From assembly GCF_900184965.1 (NCBI RefSeq), contig NZ_FXYA01000185.1:121949-185948 (forward strand): a stretch of 64,000 bases of DNA, written 5' to 3'. The stretch is from Akkermansia muciniphila (lineage in GTDB: Bacteria; Verrucomicrobiota; Verrucomicrobiia; Verrucomicrobiales; Akkermansiaceae). Numbering within the stretch: position 1 is the stretch's first letter; every line of letters starts with the position of its first letter. The position numbers and the translations under genes were made by a program. Below, in pieces: positions 1-9,267 of the stretch. The notes under the pieces are model-generated. The model saw only the letters and a program-made list of their open reading frames with translations. It was not told where the DNA came from and did no database searches.

Positions 1-489
1 CGCGTGAATGAACGTCCCATCGGCATTTATCCTACGGAAAATGTCTATCCGTCCGGCGCTATGGGCGCCCAAGGCGATAGCCTGCTGAATGATATCCAGC
101 GTGAAAATTCTCTGGACCCGATGGCCGGGCAGAATTCCGGTTTTAACCCGGACCCCGCCCGCACTAATTCCGGGACCATCAGCAATATGGTGGGAGGGGC
201 CAACAATATCACGCCTCCGGCTCCCGTTGTGCCCAAGCCCGTCGTTCCGAATCCCGTGGGTGGCTCCGCCGGTTCCGGCATTGCCGCCCCCAGGCCTGTG
301 GAACCTTCCGCTTCTTCTTCCGTACCGGTGGCGTGGCCTACGGCGGATCCCACGGTGGTGGTCAGCCCGTATGACCGCACCAAGAAGATCAAGATTTTGA
401 ACAGGAGCACCAATAAGCCGTATCCCTCCGGGACGGTGTTGCGGGACACCAACTTCCCCAACGAGATTAAGAAGTTCCGCGTGCCCTGA
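1..489 (+). CDS. C-terminal part of a Pro/Ala/Val-rich protein, cut by window edge
   Basis: An open frame runs in from the left edge and stops with TGA. The first possible start is a GTG at base 4, but nothing upstream is visible, so this is probably the tail of a longer protein. The visible 161 residues are low complexity in the middle (PPAPVVPKPVVPNPVGG), then a run of Pro/Ser/Ala, and end in a short basic segment with IKILNRSTNKPYPSG. I do not recognise the family. The proline-rich linker suggests an envelope or periplasmic protein, which is inference only. Confidence 0.55.
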   Translation, partial: RVNERPIGIYPTENVYPSGAMGAQGDSLLNDIQRENSLDPMAGQNSGFNPDPARTNSGTISNMVGGANNITPPAPVVPKPVVPNPVGGSAGSGIAAPRPVEPSASSSVPVAWPTADPTVVVSPYDRTKKIKILNRSTNKPYPSGTVLRDTNFPNEIKKFRVP

Positions 490-569
490 TGCGGCCGCCG
501 CAGCGAGATCATGCCGCGCCCCTGAACATGCCGATGTTCCGGGGCGCTGATGTATTCCCCTGTAAATCC

Positions 570-1457
570 ATGAGAGAATATTCCCGAAAGCAGTTTTTCT
601 TCTCCTCCGTCGCCATTCTCGGCCCCGGCCTTCTGGGCGGGTCACTGGCGCTGGCCGTCAGGAAGCAGTTGCCGCATGTTCATGTGCGTTTGTGGGGCAG
701 AAGGGAAGAACCATTGGAATATGCCCGTTCTTCCGGAGCCGCCCATGCTGCTTCCACCCGGATGGAAGAGGTGGTGGAGGGGGCGGATTTGGTTGTGCTG
801 GCTACCCCGGTTGGCGTGATGCCCCGCCTTGTTTCCGACATGCTTCCTTTATTGAAGCCGGGAGTTCTGGTAACGGATGTGGGTTCCGTGAAGGGGTGTG
901 TGCACCAGGCCGTTGGGTCCGTGCTGGCGAAAGCCGGCGTGGCGTTTATCGGCTCCCATCCTATGGCCGGTTCCGAAAAGCAGGGTATGAAGCATGCTTC
1001 CGGAGAGCTCTTCCGGGATGCTACCTGCATCCTGACGAATGACGAGCATGTGCATGAAGATGTGTTGCTGTTGCTCCAGCGGTTCTGGGAGCGTGTGGGC
1101 TGCCACTGCATCCGGATGAAAGCGGCGGATCATGATTCTTCCGTAGCGCGCATTTCCCACATACCTCATGCTTTGTCCGCCTTGTGCGTCCACAGCGCCC
1201 TGGATGGAGGGGATGCGAAGCTGCTGGGGCTGGTATCTGCCGGAGGTTTCCGCGACACCACCCGCGTTTCCATGGGGGAACCGTCCATGTGGGCGGAAAT
1301 TCTGGCGGAAAATTCCCCTGCCGTTCTGGAGCGTCTGGATGAAGCCCTGGCCCAGCTGGGGCAAGTGAGGAATTGGCTGGCCGCAGGGGATAAGGAAGCA
1401 TTGCGGGAATGGCTGAAGGCCGCGGCGGAGAGCCGGGCGCAGGCGTTGGGCTTGTGA
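570..1457 (+). CDS. tyrA: Prephenate dehydrogenase (tyrosine biosynthesis)
   Basis: This protein should oxidise and decarboxylate prephenate to 4-hydroxyphenylpyruvate with NAD(P). It has 295 residues. The N-terminal Rossmann motif GPGLLGGSLA lies near residue 17. The family signatures VTDVGSVK and GSHPMAGSE follow, and the all-alpha C-terminal dimerisation half contains RISHIPHALSALC. The frame is open back to base 489, but the ATG before REYSRKQFF puts the Rossmann strand in its usual place, so I chose that start. There is no fused chorismate mutase or ACT domain. It follows the Pro-rich gene by 80 bp. Confidence 0.93.
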   Translation: MREYSRKQFFFSSVAILGPGLLGGSLALAVRKQLPHVHVRLWGRREEPLEYARSSGAAHAASTRMEEVVEGADLVVLATPVGVMPRLVSDMLPLLKPGVLVTDVGSVKGCVHQAVGSVLAKAGVAFIGSHPMAGSEKQGMKHASGELFRDATCILTNDEHVHEDVLLLLQRFWERVGCHCIRMKAADHDSSVARISHIPHALSALCVHSALDGGDAKLLGLVSAGGFRDTTRVSMGEPSMWAEILAENSPAVLERLDEALAQLGQVRNWLAAGDKEALREWLKAAAESRAQALGL

Positions 1458-1523
1458 AAGGGCATGGCCGTTCCGCCGCCAGATACGCTTTTGCCTGAAG
1501 GAAAAGGAACGTTCTGTTATCAA

Positions 1524-1535
1524 ATTGTTAACAAT
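1524..1535. promoter_or_regulatory. Perfect 12-bp palindrome upstream of the TonB receptor gene
   Basis: The sequence ATTGTTAACAAT is identical to its reverse complement. It lies about 40 bp before the receptor start codon. A TATACT hexamer at 1564-1569 could be the -10 box, with no clear -35. The position would suit a repressor or activator site for the receptor. It does not resemble a classical Fur box. The regulator is unknown. Confidence 0.35.
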
Positions 1536-1576
1536 CGGGAATGGACGGCCCTTTGTTCCGTCCTATACTTGACGCC

Positions 1577-3799
1577 ATGCGTTTTTCCAACATGAATATC
1601 CCCCGCCATCGCCGCCAGGGGCGCGGTTTGCACCGTGCCGCCGCCATTGGCAGCCTGCTTGTTCTCGGACAGTCTGCCTATGCCGAGACACAGCCTGCCG
1701 CAGCAGAGGAAGGCGTGCAGGAAATGCCGGAACGCGTGATGACCATCCGTTCCAGGTCCCTGCGGGCGGAAACGGTCAGTTCCGCCACTCTTACGAACAT
1801 GAAGACGGAGGAAGTTCCGCAAACGGTAAACGTCATTACGAGGGATCTGATGGATTCCAAAGGGTCCGATTCCCTGGTGGAAGCGCTGCGTATGGATTCC
1901 TCCGTCAATACGGGTGGGGACATGCTTTTGTCCCGTACGGCGGACCAGTACACCATTCGCGGCTTTGCCGGCAGTGATGTTCAGCTCGGCAACATGCCTC
2001 TTCCGCGAGGCATGGGGTATGGCATGGATACGTCCCTGATAGAAAATATTGAGATTGTCAAAGGCCCCATCGGTTCCATTTCCGGCGGTCAGACCAGTAC
2101 GCTCGGGGCATACGGCGCCGGCGGTTCCATCAATCTGATCCTGAAGGGGCCTGATTTTCTGGAACGGACGGAGTTGACGGCTTACGCCCGCCTTTCCCAT
2201 CACGGGCAGAAATACCGCGCAACGATTGACGATACCCGGTACAGGGGGGATGAAACGAATGGATTTGCCCTGCGTACGGTGGTAGCCGCCGAGTATGAAC
2301 GCCCGTTCTGGCTGAGCAACGGAGCCAACGGAGGCCAGAAGTACACGGTGTCCCCCATTTTCCGCTGGCAGCATGATTCCCGCACCAAGACGGTGCTGAC
2401 GACCAGTTTCCAGTATCAAAATTCTCCGACGACTATGGGCATCCCTGTGTTGGGCGGCCATTTTGTGGGGCCGTATGACGCTTGGTACGGTTCTCCGAGC
2501 GGAAGGCTTAATTCCAAATCCCTGCTGGCGATGCTGGATTTCGAACGCAAGCTGGAAAAGATATGGACGATCCGCATTGGCGGCGGTATTGGGTACAGCG
2601 ATGTGGACTATAATGTCTGGGGCATTTCCTCTTCCGCTGGGAGAGGAACCAGCACGGCGGATTATTACAACCAGATGATTGCTTCCGGAAAGGCTAAATA
2701 TGAAGCCGCCTGGAGCGACGAGTGGAATATCAACTGGAATTTTTATTCCAATGCACTGGCGGAATTTAAGACCGGGCAGGTGAAGCATGAAGCCCTGATG
2801 GGCGTTTCTTACACGGGGAGCAGCACTTATGGAGACGGTTCCAGCCTGGTGACAAATGCCACCGCAAACACGAACGGCTATTTTCCCCTGTACAATCCTC
2901 CTCCTTTTTTCCCTGCAGGGCGCGATTATTCCGGCGCCAATGCGACGGATACTGTGGTGCAGAGGGCGGGTTTTCTGCTGCAGGATGTCCTCAGTTATGG
3001 ACAGTGGCGTTTTCTGGCCGGCGTTCGCGGTGACGCGCATTTCAGCCTGGACAATAATTATGCGTTTGCGTGGAGCCCCCGCTTCGGAATTACCCGCATG
3101 TTCGGCGAACGCGTAGCGTTGTTCGCCAACGCAGCCCGTACCTCCGCCCCCAACTTCGGGTATCTGGATGAAAACGGAAAGGAATTGACCGATTCCTGGC
3201 GTACGGACCAGATGGAATTCGGTTTCCGGGTCAGCCCGGTTGATAAGGTGTGGTTTTCCGCTTCCTGGTTTGACATCATCCAGAATAATACGCCTGTCGC
3301 CATAGACGGATATACCAACCGGTACTATTCGGACGGCTCCAAGAGGGCGGAAGGCGTGGAACTTTCCCTGAACGGGGAAATAACCAAGAATTGGAGTTCC
3401 TATCTTTCCTACACCTACACCCGTACCAAGAACCGGACCACCGGGGAACTGTATCCCACGATTGCTCCAAATGCTCTGGCCCTCTGGCAGAAGTACCGCA
3501 TTGACGGAGGATTGCTGAACGGGACGGTGCTGGGACTGGGCTACCGCTGCAAGGATTCCTACTACGCTACGTTCCGAGGCGCAAAAATTGCGGACAACTA
3601 CACCATCCCCTCCTATAGCGTATTCGACTTTACGGTGGAAATCCCTCTGCCGGAATCCAAATGGCTGAAAGATGCCACGCTGAGGCTGGCTGTGTATAAT
3701 ATCTTCGATAAAAAGTACGTGCAGTCCACCCGCCATGCCGTGCAGTGCACGGTGGGAGAGCCGCGCACGTTTGAAGTAGGCCTGAAGACCACGTTTTAA
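1577..3799 (+). CDS. TonB-dependent outer-membrane receptor, siderophore type
   Basis: This 740-residue protein is a gated outer-membrane beta-barrel that probably imports a ferric siderophore or similar ligand. The basic N-terminus and hydrophobic stretch [16 protein letters not shown] form a signal peptide. A plug domain follows (about 60-190) with [14 protein letters not shown] and the [10 protein letters not shown] motif. The remainder is a barrel rich in aromatic strands that ends in the typical terminal Phe (GLKTTF). The ATG before RFSNMN was chosen because it gives a normal signal peptide; the frame is open 12 codons further upstream. It is followed 15 bp later by an ABC ATPase and its permease, which may share its transcript. 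The ligand cannot be read from the sequence. Confidence 0.92.
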   Translation: MRFSNMNIPRHRRQGRGLHRAAAIGSLLVLGQSAYAETQPAAAEEGVQEMPERVMTIRSRSLRAETVSSATLTNMKTEEVPQTVNVITRDLMDSKGSDSLVEALRMDSSVNTGGDMLLSRTADQYTIRGFAGSDVQLGNMPLPRGMGYGMDTSLIENIEIVKGPIGSISGGQTSTLGAYGAGGSINLILKGPDFLERTELTAYARLSHHGQKYRATIDDTRYRGDETNGFALRTVVAAEYERPFWLSNGANGGQKYTVSPIFRWQHDSRTKTVLTTSFQYQNSPTTMGIPVLGGHFVGPYDAWYGSPSGRLNSKSLLAMLDFERKLEKIWTIRIGGGIGYSDVDYNVWGISSSAGRGTSTADYYNQMIASGKAKYEAAWSDEWNINWNFYSNALAEFKTGQVKHEALMGVSYTGSSTYGDGSSLVTNATANTNGYFPLYNPPPFFPAGRDYSGANATDTVVQRAGFLLQDVLSYGQWRFLAGVRGDAHFSLDNNYAFAWSPRFGITRMFGERVALFANAARTSAPNFGYLDENGKELTDSWRTDQMEFGFRVSPVDKVWFSASWFDIIQNNTPVAIDGYTNRYYSDGSKRAEGVELSLNGEITKNWSSYLSYTYTRTKNRTTGELYPTIAPNALALWQKYRIDGGLLNGTVLGLGYRCKDSYYATFRGAKIADNYTIPSYSVFDFTVEIPLPESKWLKDATLRLAVYNIFDKKYVQSTRHAVQCTVGEPRTFEVGLKTTF

Positions 3800-3814
3800 C
3801 CTTGCGTTTTCGCC

Positions 3815-4561
3815 ATGAGTTCCCCCGTCATTTCCGTCAGCCATCTCAAGCGCGGTTTCAAATCCGGTTCCGGGAATATAACTGTGCTGAAAGATATCAG
3901 CCTTACCGTGAACCGGGGAGAGTTCGTTGCCGTGATGGGCGCAAGCGGCTCCGGAAAAAGTACTCTGCTGAACGTGTTGGGAGGGCTGCTGGCTCCGGAT
4001 TCCGGCACGGTGACGGTGGATGGGATGGATCTCGGTTCCATGTCGGATGCTTCCCTGACGGTGTACCGGCGGGACCGTGTAGGGTTCATTTTCCAGATGT
4101 TTAACCTGGTGGGCACCTTGAACGTGGAGGAAAACATTCTGTTGCCGTCCCTGGCGGGAGGCAGGAAGGTGGTTCCCGCCGCCCTAGACGCCATGATTGA
4201 GAAGGTTGGGCTGTCTCACCGTCGGCATGCCATGCCGGATACGCTCAGCGGCGGGGAGCAGCAGCGCGTAGCGATTGCCCGTGCGTTGGTCTCCGGTCCC
4301 GCTCTGGTGCTGGCGGATGAGCCTACGGGCAACCTGGATTCTGAAAATACCCGTCTTATGGGTGATTTGTTCCGGGATTTGCATCGTGCGCAAGGTTGTG
4401 CTTTTGTCCTGGTGACGCATGCGCCGGACGTAGCCATGTGGGCGGATCGTGTAATTGTGCTCAAGGACGGCAGCATTGTGGACGACAGGTCCACAGCGGA
4501 ATTTGCCAGTCCTGCGGAATTGTCCTCCTTCTATGAACGTACGCTGAATGATGCCTTATGA
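3815..4561 (+). CDS. ABC transporter ATPase, LolD/MacB/YbbA type
   Basis: This 248-residue ATP-binding subunit belongs to the type VII ABC systems that drive FtsX-like permeases. Visible motifs are Walker [10 protein letters not shown] (42-50), Q-loop Gln94, signature LSGGEQQ (144-150), Walker [13 protein letters not shown] (164-175) and the H-loop His202. The PTGNLD sequence is typical of the LolD/MacB/YbbA group. Its stop codon overlaps the start of the permease in ATGA, so the two are translationally coupled. The substrate is not evident. The gene order places it with the upstream TonB receptor. Confidence 0.93.
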   Translation: MSSPVISVSHLKRGFKSGSGNITVLKDISLTVNRGEFVAVMGASGSGKSTLLNVLGGLLAPDSGTVTVDGMDLGSMSDASLTVYRRDRVGFIFQMFNLVGTLNVEENILLPSLAGGRKVVPAALDAMIEKVGLSHRRHAMPDTLSGGEQQRVAIARALVSGPALVLADEPTGNLDSENTRLMGDLFRDLHRAQGCAFVLVTHAPDVAMWADRVIVLKDGSIVDDRSTAEFASPAELSSFYERTLNDAL

Positions 4562-7383
4562 GGTTGCTGGTCAAACTGATTTGGAGAGATTTGCTTGCCA
4601 GCCCCGGCCGGATGGCTGTCAGCGTGTTCGCCATCCTTGTCTCCGTCAGCCTCATTGTATGGATGATGGGGAGCTATGATACGCTGGTCAGGGAGTTTAA
4701 TAATGATGCGGAGGCCTATATGGGGAATTATGACCTCTGCCTGGTGCCGGAGCCTCCCAAAGGGCCCCTTCCTCCCGGACAGTACCCGCAGTTCCGTGAC
4801 CCGGAGCTGCCCGCCCGTCTGGCCGCCTCTCCCCTTGTGGAAACGGTGAACGCCGCGTGCCAGATGCCGCGCCTCCAAATCGGCTGCGGAAATGAGCGGG
4901 GCAGCTTTGACGAGCAGACGCGCGACCGCATGGGAATTCCTCCCCAGAGCCCCATCCTGGTGGGAAACCATGCTGTGGAGTGTCCTTATGAATTGAAAGA
5001 GGGAGTTTGGCCGGATATGGCTTCCTCCTCAGCCATGGAGGGGGTGCTGGGCAGCGGAAGCGCCAAATATTTCAGCGCGGGAGTGGGGACTGTTATGAAC
5101 GTACGCGTGGGAACGCATGTGTACGACGTCAAGATTGTGGGCATCGTCAAGCAGGCCAAGGCCACCCCCGGCGTCATTATGGGGCCGGGTGGCATGTCCG
5201 GCCCGGCTTTTTCCTCCCTTTTTGTGCCCGTGAAGGTATGCGAGAAAATTACGGGACAGCCTTTTGCCCCTAATTTGATTTACGTTCAGCTCAAGGAAGG
5301 AGTGGACAAAAAGGAATTTGCGGAAAGTTTCCGGCAGGAGCTGGTCCAGGCCGCCGCTGCGGTGGCGGATACGGATTCCATCATCCGGCGGCTTTCCAGC
5401 GACCGGTCCGTCCGTTCACAGAAGGATAGCGCGGAAATGTCCGTCTGGCTTGTCCTGTTCTCCTGCATTTTCATCATTTTTACGACGTTGAGCATCGGCG
5501 TCAGCGAACGTGCCCGCAGGCTGGCCCTGATGCGTGCTCTGGGGCTGGGGCGCATCCAAATTGCTCTGCTGGTTGCAGGAGAGGGGATTTTTCTGTGCAT
5601 TCCGGCATTGCTGGGAGGGCTGGCCGCCGGTTTTTTCCTGATGTACCTGCTGGAGGAAGGCTCTGCTTCTGTCCCCGTGATGACCTGGTCCACCGTATTA
5701 ACCGCCGCCGTATGCGCTGTGGGCGGGGCCTTGCTGGCTTCCATCATTCCTGCGTGGCGCGCTTCCCGCCAGTCTCCGCTGGAAGCGGCCGTTCCTTCCT
5801 CCGGATTCATCGGGAAGGTGAGCCGTGTTCCTGTGTGGTCTGTCGCGGCGGGCCTCGCATGCGTATGTCTTCAGCCTGCGGCCCTGCTGCTGCCGGGTCT
5901 GGAGGCAGAAACGCGCAAATGGATATTTTTCTGGCTGGGTTACCCGGGCCTGGTAGCCGGTGCGCTGTTTCTGGCTCCCTCCTTCGTGCGCGTGACGGAG
6001 TGGGCCGGGGCATGGATTACCGGATTTCTGCTGCGCGTTCCGCATTCTTTCCTGAACATGCAGCTCAGCCGCAACCTCAGCCGTTCCGTGGGGACTGCCG
6101 TATCCATGTCTGTGGGCCTGTCTCTTTTTGTGGGGGTGCAGACATGGGGCTATTCCATGCTGGTTCCCTTTTCTCCTGATACGTCGACGCCCGGAACCCT
6201 GGTTTCTTTCCTGCATACGGAGTTCAAATCCGCGGACGTTCCGGAGCTGATGGCGCGCCCCAGCCTGCGGAATTCCCGAATGTATCCCATCTACGTGGAT
6301 GAACCGGATATTGCTCCGGCACAGATGAAGAGCCCCGGTTTTTCCGGGATGCGCAACCGTTCCATCGTGTTGGCCGGCATTCCCGTGGAGGAGATGACCG
6401 GGGGGAGCCATCCGCTGTTCAACCCCGTGTTTGTTTCCGGAAAGCCGCAGGAGGCTTATGCCATGCTGGAATCCACCCGTTCTCTCCTGATTCCGGACAC
6501 ATTCGCGCGGGCGGTGGGGTTGAAGGTCGGGGATGACTTGATGCTGGTTAATCCGTCTTCCCGGGAACGCCGTCCCGGAAATGAGTCTCCTTCCGGTATT
6601 CGCGGCCGGGGCAGGGGGGCCGCCGTGCGGGGAGAACCCTGGAAAGTGGCGGGAGTAGTTTCCTTCCCCGGCTGGCACTGGTTGACCAAAACCAGCGGAA
6701 TGCGCGTCCGCCGGGGAGGCTTTGTCGCTGCTTTGGCGATTGCCGATGAACGCTGGCTCAAAGAAGAATACGCTCATCAGGGATTCCAGTTCATCTGGGG
6801 GGATACCGCTCCGGGGATTAGCAACGTGGAACTTCAGAACGACCTGGGGGAATATGCCCTGATGAAGGTGAGGCAGCAGGAGAACGGAGGGGAAGGAGCC
6901 AGGCCCCTGGTGAAAGCCCTGACCAGGGAAAGCCTGGGGGGGAGCGTTACCAGCCGCGGGGATGATGTGATTTTTACAATGAGCAAGCTTCCTATCATCA
7001 TCATGGTGATCGCCGTTCTGGCCGTGCTCAATACCGTGCTGGCTTCCGTTCAGTCCCGCCGCCGGGAATTCGGATTGATGCGTGCGGTGGGCGTGCCGGG
7101 CGGCATGGTGATGCGGATGCTCTGGGCGGAGACGCTGATGGTTTCCCTGTGCGCCGTTGTCATGAGTCTTGCGCTGGGGGTGCTTGGCGCCTGGTGCTCC
7201 ATTCAGATTCTGGAATACGGTTACCACTTCGGCATCGTTACTCCTCCTGTTACGATGCCCTGGGCGCATCTGGCCTGTGCTGTGCTTCTGGTGTTTGTCC
7301 TCTCCTCCCTGGCGTGTCTTCTGCCTGCGTGGCGCATGAAGCATGCGTCCGTGACGGATTTGCTTTCCGTTCGCGAGGGGTAG
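4558..7383 (+). CDS. Large FtsX-domain ABC permease, YbbP-like
   Basis: This 941-residue inner-membrane subunit partners the preceding ATPase. One N-terminal membrane helix (about 19-37) is followed by a large periplasmic region. A cluster of helices lies at about 295-315, 335-365, 380-398, 425-447, 456-476 and 508-530. A second large periplasmic region and three C-terminal helices (from about 811) complete it. That makes two FtsX units in one chain, the layout of E. coli YbbP rather than of MacB, which has an ATPase fused to a single unit. The cytoplasmic motif RALGLGRIQ recurs as RAVGVPGGM in the second unit, which supports internal duplication. Such mechanotransmission systems usually move lipids or lipophilic compounds within the envelope. 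The substrate is unknown. Confidence 0.9.
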   Translation: MRLLVKLIWRDLLASPGRMAVSVFAILVSVSLIVWMMGSYDTLVREFNNDAEAYMGNYDLCLVPEPPKGPLPPGQYPQFRDPELPARLAASPLVETVNAACQMPRLQIGCGNERGSFDEQTRDRMGIPPQSPILVGNHAVECPYELKEGVWPDMASSSAMEGVLGSGSAKYFSAGVGTVMNVRVGTHVYDVKIVGIVKQAKATPGVIMGPGGMSGPAFSSLFVPVKVCEKITGQPFAPNLIYVQLKEGVDKKEFAESFRQELVQAAAAVADTDSIIRRLSSDRSVRSQKDSAEMSVWLVLFSCIFIIFTTLSIGVSERARRLALMRALGLGRIQIALLVAGEGIFLCIPALLGGLAAGFFLMYLLEEGSASVPVMTWSTVLTAAVCAVGGALLASIIPAWRASRQSPLEAAVPSSGFIGKVSRVPVWSVAAGLACVCLQPAALLLPGLEAETRKWIFFWLGYPGLVAGALFLAPSFVRVTEWAGAWITGFLLRVPHSFLNMQLSRNLSRSVGTAVSMSVGLSLFVGVQTWGYSMLVPFSPDTSTPGTLVSFLHTEFKSADVPELMARPSLRNSRMYPIYVDEPDIAPAQMKSPGFSGMRNRSIVLAGIPVEEMTGGSHPLFNPVFVSGKPQEAYAMLESTRSLLIPDTFARAVGLKVGDDLMLVNPSSRERRPGNESPSGIRGRGRGAAVRGEPWKVAGVVSFPGWHWLTKTSGMRVRRGGFVAALAIADERWLKEEYAHQGFQFIWGDTAPGISNVELQNDLGEYALMKVRQQENGGEGARPLVKALTRESLGGSVTSRGDDVIFTMSKLPIIIMVIAVLAVLNTVLASVQSRRREFGLMRAVGVPGGMVMRMLWAETLMVSLCAVVMSLALGVLGAWCSIQILEYGYHFGIVTPPVTMPWAHLACAVLLVFVLSSLACLLPAWRMKHASVTDLLSVREG

Positions 7384-7595
7384 AAGCATTCAGGATGTTC
7401 TTTATTGCAACATAGTTGATGATTGGATAAATAAAGGCATTAATCAATGCGTTGGCGCTGGGAACAGCCGGGCTGGAATTTCCGGGAGAGGCGGGGAATA
7501 TTGTTGCTTTGACTGCTTCTGTCCTGTTTTTTGCTGCCGGAGCAACAACGCGAAAACGTGTACGGGGAAGCTTTCCCTGAATAGAAAATAAGCGC

Positions 7596-8231
7596 ATGAA
7601 AAAGAAAATAGAAATCGCTTCCTGGCCTCGAAGGTCCCATTATGAGTATTTCCGGACGTTTGACTGCCCTTCGTTTTCCATTACGTCTCCGGTCCGGGTG
7701 GATGCCCTGTACCGTTATGCGAAACAGGAGGGGATTTCCTTTTTCATTCTGTGCCTGTTTGTGCTGTTGAAGGCGTTGAACAGGGTACCCCAGCTGCGCC
7801 AGCGGGTGGAAGAAGGGGAGGTGTGGGAGTATGAGTCTGTGAATGCCCTGGTTCCGGTGCTGGCAGCGGATGGAGAATTCACCCAGATTTTAGTGGAATA
7901 CCGGATGGAGTTGGCTGATTTCCTGGAACATGCCGTTCCTCTTGTCCAGGCGGCCAAACTTGCTCCCGCCCAGGCGAATCCGTGCCACAGGGCGGATATT
8001 GCCGTATTCAGCTGTCTGCCGTGGATTCCATTCACACAAGTGGCCAGCGCCTACAGGGTGTTTCGGGATCAATACTTTCCCCTCATTCATTGGGGGAAGA
8101 TGGAGGCGGATGCTTCCGGCAGGATGATGATGCCCGTAGCCATTCAGGCGAACCATGTGCTGGTGGATGGAGTGCACGTGGGCCGTTTTTACGGCATTCT
8201 GGAAGAATTGTGCGGAAATCAATTCAGTTAA
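7596..8231 (+). CDS. Chloramphenicol acetyltransferase-like (CAT family) enzyme
   Basis: This 211-residue protein matches the trimeric CAT fold, whose members transfer acetyl from acetyl-CoA to a hydroxyl. Near the C-terminus, ANHVLVDGVH holds the catalytic His (187) and structural Asp (191) of the HHxxxDG motif, with the first His replaced by Asn. FSCLPWIPFT matches the conserved segment before the active site. The N-terminal RRSHYEYFRTFDCPSFSIT also fits the family. Whether it acts on chloramphenicol or another acceptor cannot be told. The gene is flanked by a 212-bp spacer upstream and a hairpin downstream, so it is probably transcribed alone. Confidence 0.85.
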   Translation: MKKKIEIASWPRRSHYEYFRTFDCPSFSITSPVRVDALYRYAKQEGISFFILCLFVLLKALNRVPQLRQRVEEGEVWEYESVNALVPVLAADGEFTQILVEYRMELADFLEHAVPLVQAAKLAPAQANPCHRADIAVFSCLPWIPFTQVASAYRVFRDQYFPLIHWGKMEADASGRMMMPVAIQANHVLVDGVHVGRFYGILEELCGNQFS

Positions 8232-8237
8232 AAGGAT

Positions 8238-8275
8238 TTTCCTGTGCGCAGCATTATCTGCGAGCAAACAGGAAA
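8238..8275. terminator. Hairpin between convergent genes, possible two-way terminator
   Basis: TTTCCTGT (8238-8245) pairs with ACAGGAAA (8268-8275). An inner stem of CGCAG and CTGCG sits above it. The hairpin lies exactly between the stops of the acetyltransferase gene and the oppositely oriented ABC ATPase gene. No clear T-run follows on either side, so intrinsic termination is plausible but not certain. Confidence 0.45.
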
Positions 8276-8280
8276 GGAAA

Positions 8281-9249
8281 CTAAGCCAGACAGCCCGGAC
8301 AGTTCTGGACTGAGTGCCCCGGGGATATTTCCACCAGCTCCGGTTCCCGGTCCGTGAGGCAGAGCGCCGGGTTTCCGAGGGTGTTTCTGGGGCGGAAGCT
8401 GCATCCGCAGGGCTCCTGAGTCATGTTGGGTGGCAGTCCGGGAATGGTATAGAGGGGTGCGCCTTTCGCATGCAGTCCGGGAATGGATTTCATCAGGGCT
8501 CTGGTGTAGGCATGCCGGGGATGTTCCAGAAGTTCTTCCGCCGGGGCGCTTTCCACAATGCGGCCTGCATACATGACGTTGATGCGGTCCGCGTATTGGC
8601 GCACCACGCCGAGGTCATGCGTGATGAGGATGACGGAGGTGCCCATGTCCTGCTGAAGTTTTCTGATGAGATCCAGCACCTGCTTCTGGACAGTGACGTC
8701 AAGGGCGGTGGTGGGTTCATCCGCGATGAGTATTTCCGGCCTGGTGATGAGGGCCATGGCAATCATGACGCGCTGGCGCATGCCGCCGGAGAATTGGTGG
8801 GGGTATGCGTCCATGCGCTGTTCCGCATCCGGTATGCCTGCCAGGGCAAGCTGTTCCAGCGCGCGTGCCCGCGCTTCTTTTTTGCCGGCCCCTTCGTGAA
8901 TGATAAGGGGTTCCGCCACTTGCTCCCCGATGGTCAGGTACGGGTTGAGGGAGGTCATGGGGTCCTGGAAGATCATGGAAATGCGTTTGCCGCGGATGGC
9001 GCGGAGTTCCTTTTCCGTGCAACGGAGCAGATCCGTGCCGTCCAGCATGGCGGAACCGCTTTCAATGCGGCCCGGAGGCATCGGAATGAGCCCCATCATG
9101 GAGTAGCAGGTGACGGATTTTCCGGATCCGGATTCACCCACGATGCCAAGCGTTTCCCCCGGAGCTACATCAAAGGACACATTCCTTACCGCCCGGACAA
9201 TGCCGGCCCTGGTGTGGAAGGAGGCGCTGAGGTTCCTGACGGAGAGCAT
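8281..9249 (-). CDS. Peptide/nickel-type ABC transporter ATPase (OppD/DppD family)
   Basis: This is a 322-residue ATPase of the oligopeptide/dipeptide importer type. Motifs are Walker A GESGSGKS (38-45), [10 protein letters not shown] in the Q-loop region, signature FSGGMRQR (153-160), Walker B ILIADEP (173-179) and LITHDLGVV. The C-terminal extension carries the Cys-containing oligopeptide-ABC tail (CGCSFRPR, then CPGC). No permease, binding protein or OppF partner lies next to it in this window, so its partners must be elsewhere. It follows der by 18 bp and may be the last gene of that transcript. Confidence 0.92.
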   Translation of the reverse strand: MLSVRNLSASFHTRAGIVRAVRNVSFDVAPGETLGIVGESGSGKSVTCYSMMGLIPMPPGRIESGSAMLDGTDLLRCTEKELRAIRGKRISMIFQDPMTSLNPYLTIGEQVAEPLIIHEGAGKKEARARALEQLALAGIPDAEQRMDAYPHQFSGGMRQRVMIAMALITRPEILIADEPTTALDVTVQKQVLDLIRKLQQDMGTSVILITHDLGVVRQYADRINVMYAGRIVESAPAEELLEHPRHAYTRALMKSIPGLHAKGAPLYTIPGLPPNMTQEPCGCSFRPRNTLGNPALCLTDREPELVEISPGHSVQNCPGCLA

Positions 9250-9267
9250 GCGGAGAAGGAGGGATGA

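Noticed and set aside
1520..3844. 774-codon minus-strand frame opposite the TonB receptor
   Set aside because: Antisense shadow of the receptor, with no recognisable domains.
7250..7597. Minus-strand frame with a hydrophobic stretch (NALINAFIYPIINYVAI)
   Set aside because: It covers the end of the permease gene and the AT-rich spacer. The hydrophobic run is what A/T-rich spacer codes for by chance, and no family is recognised.
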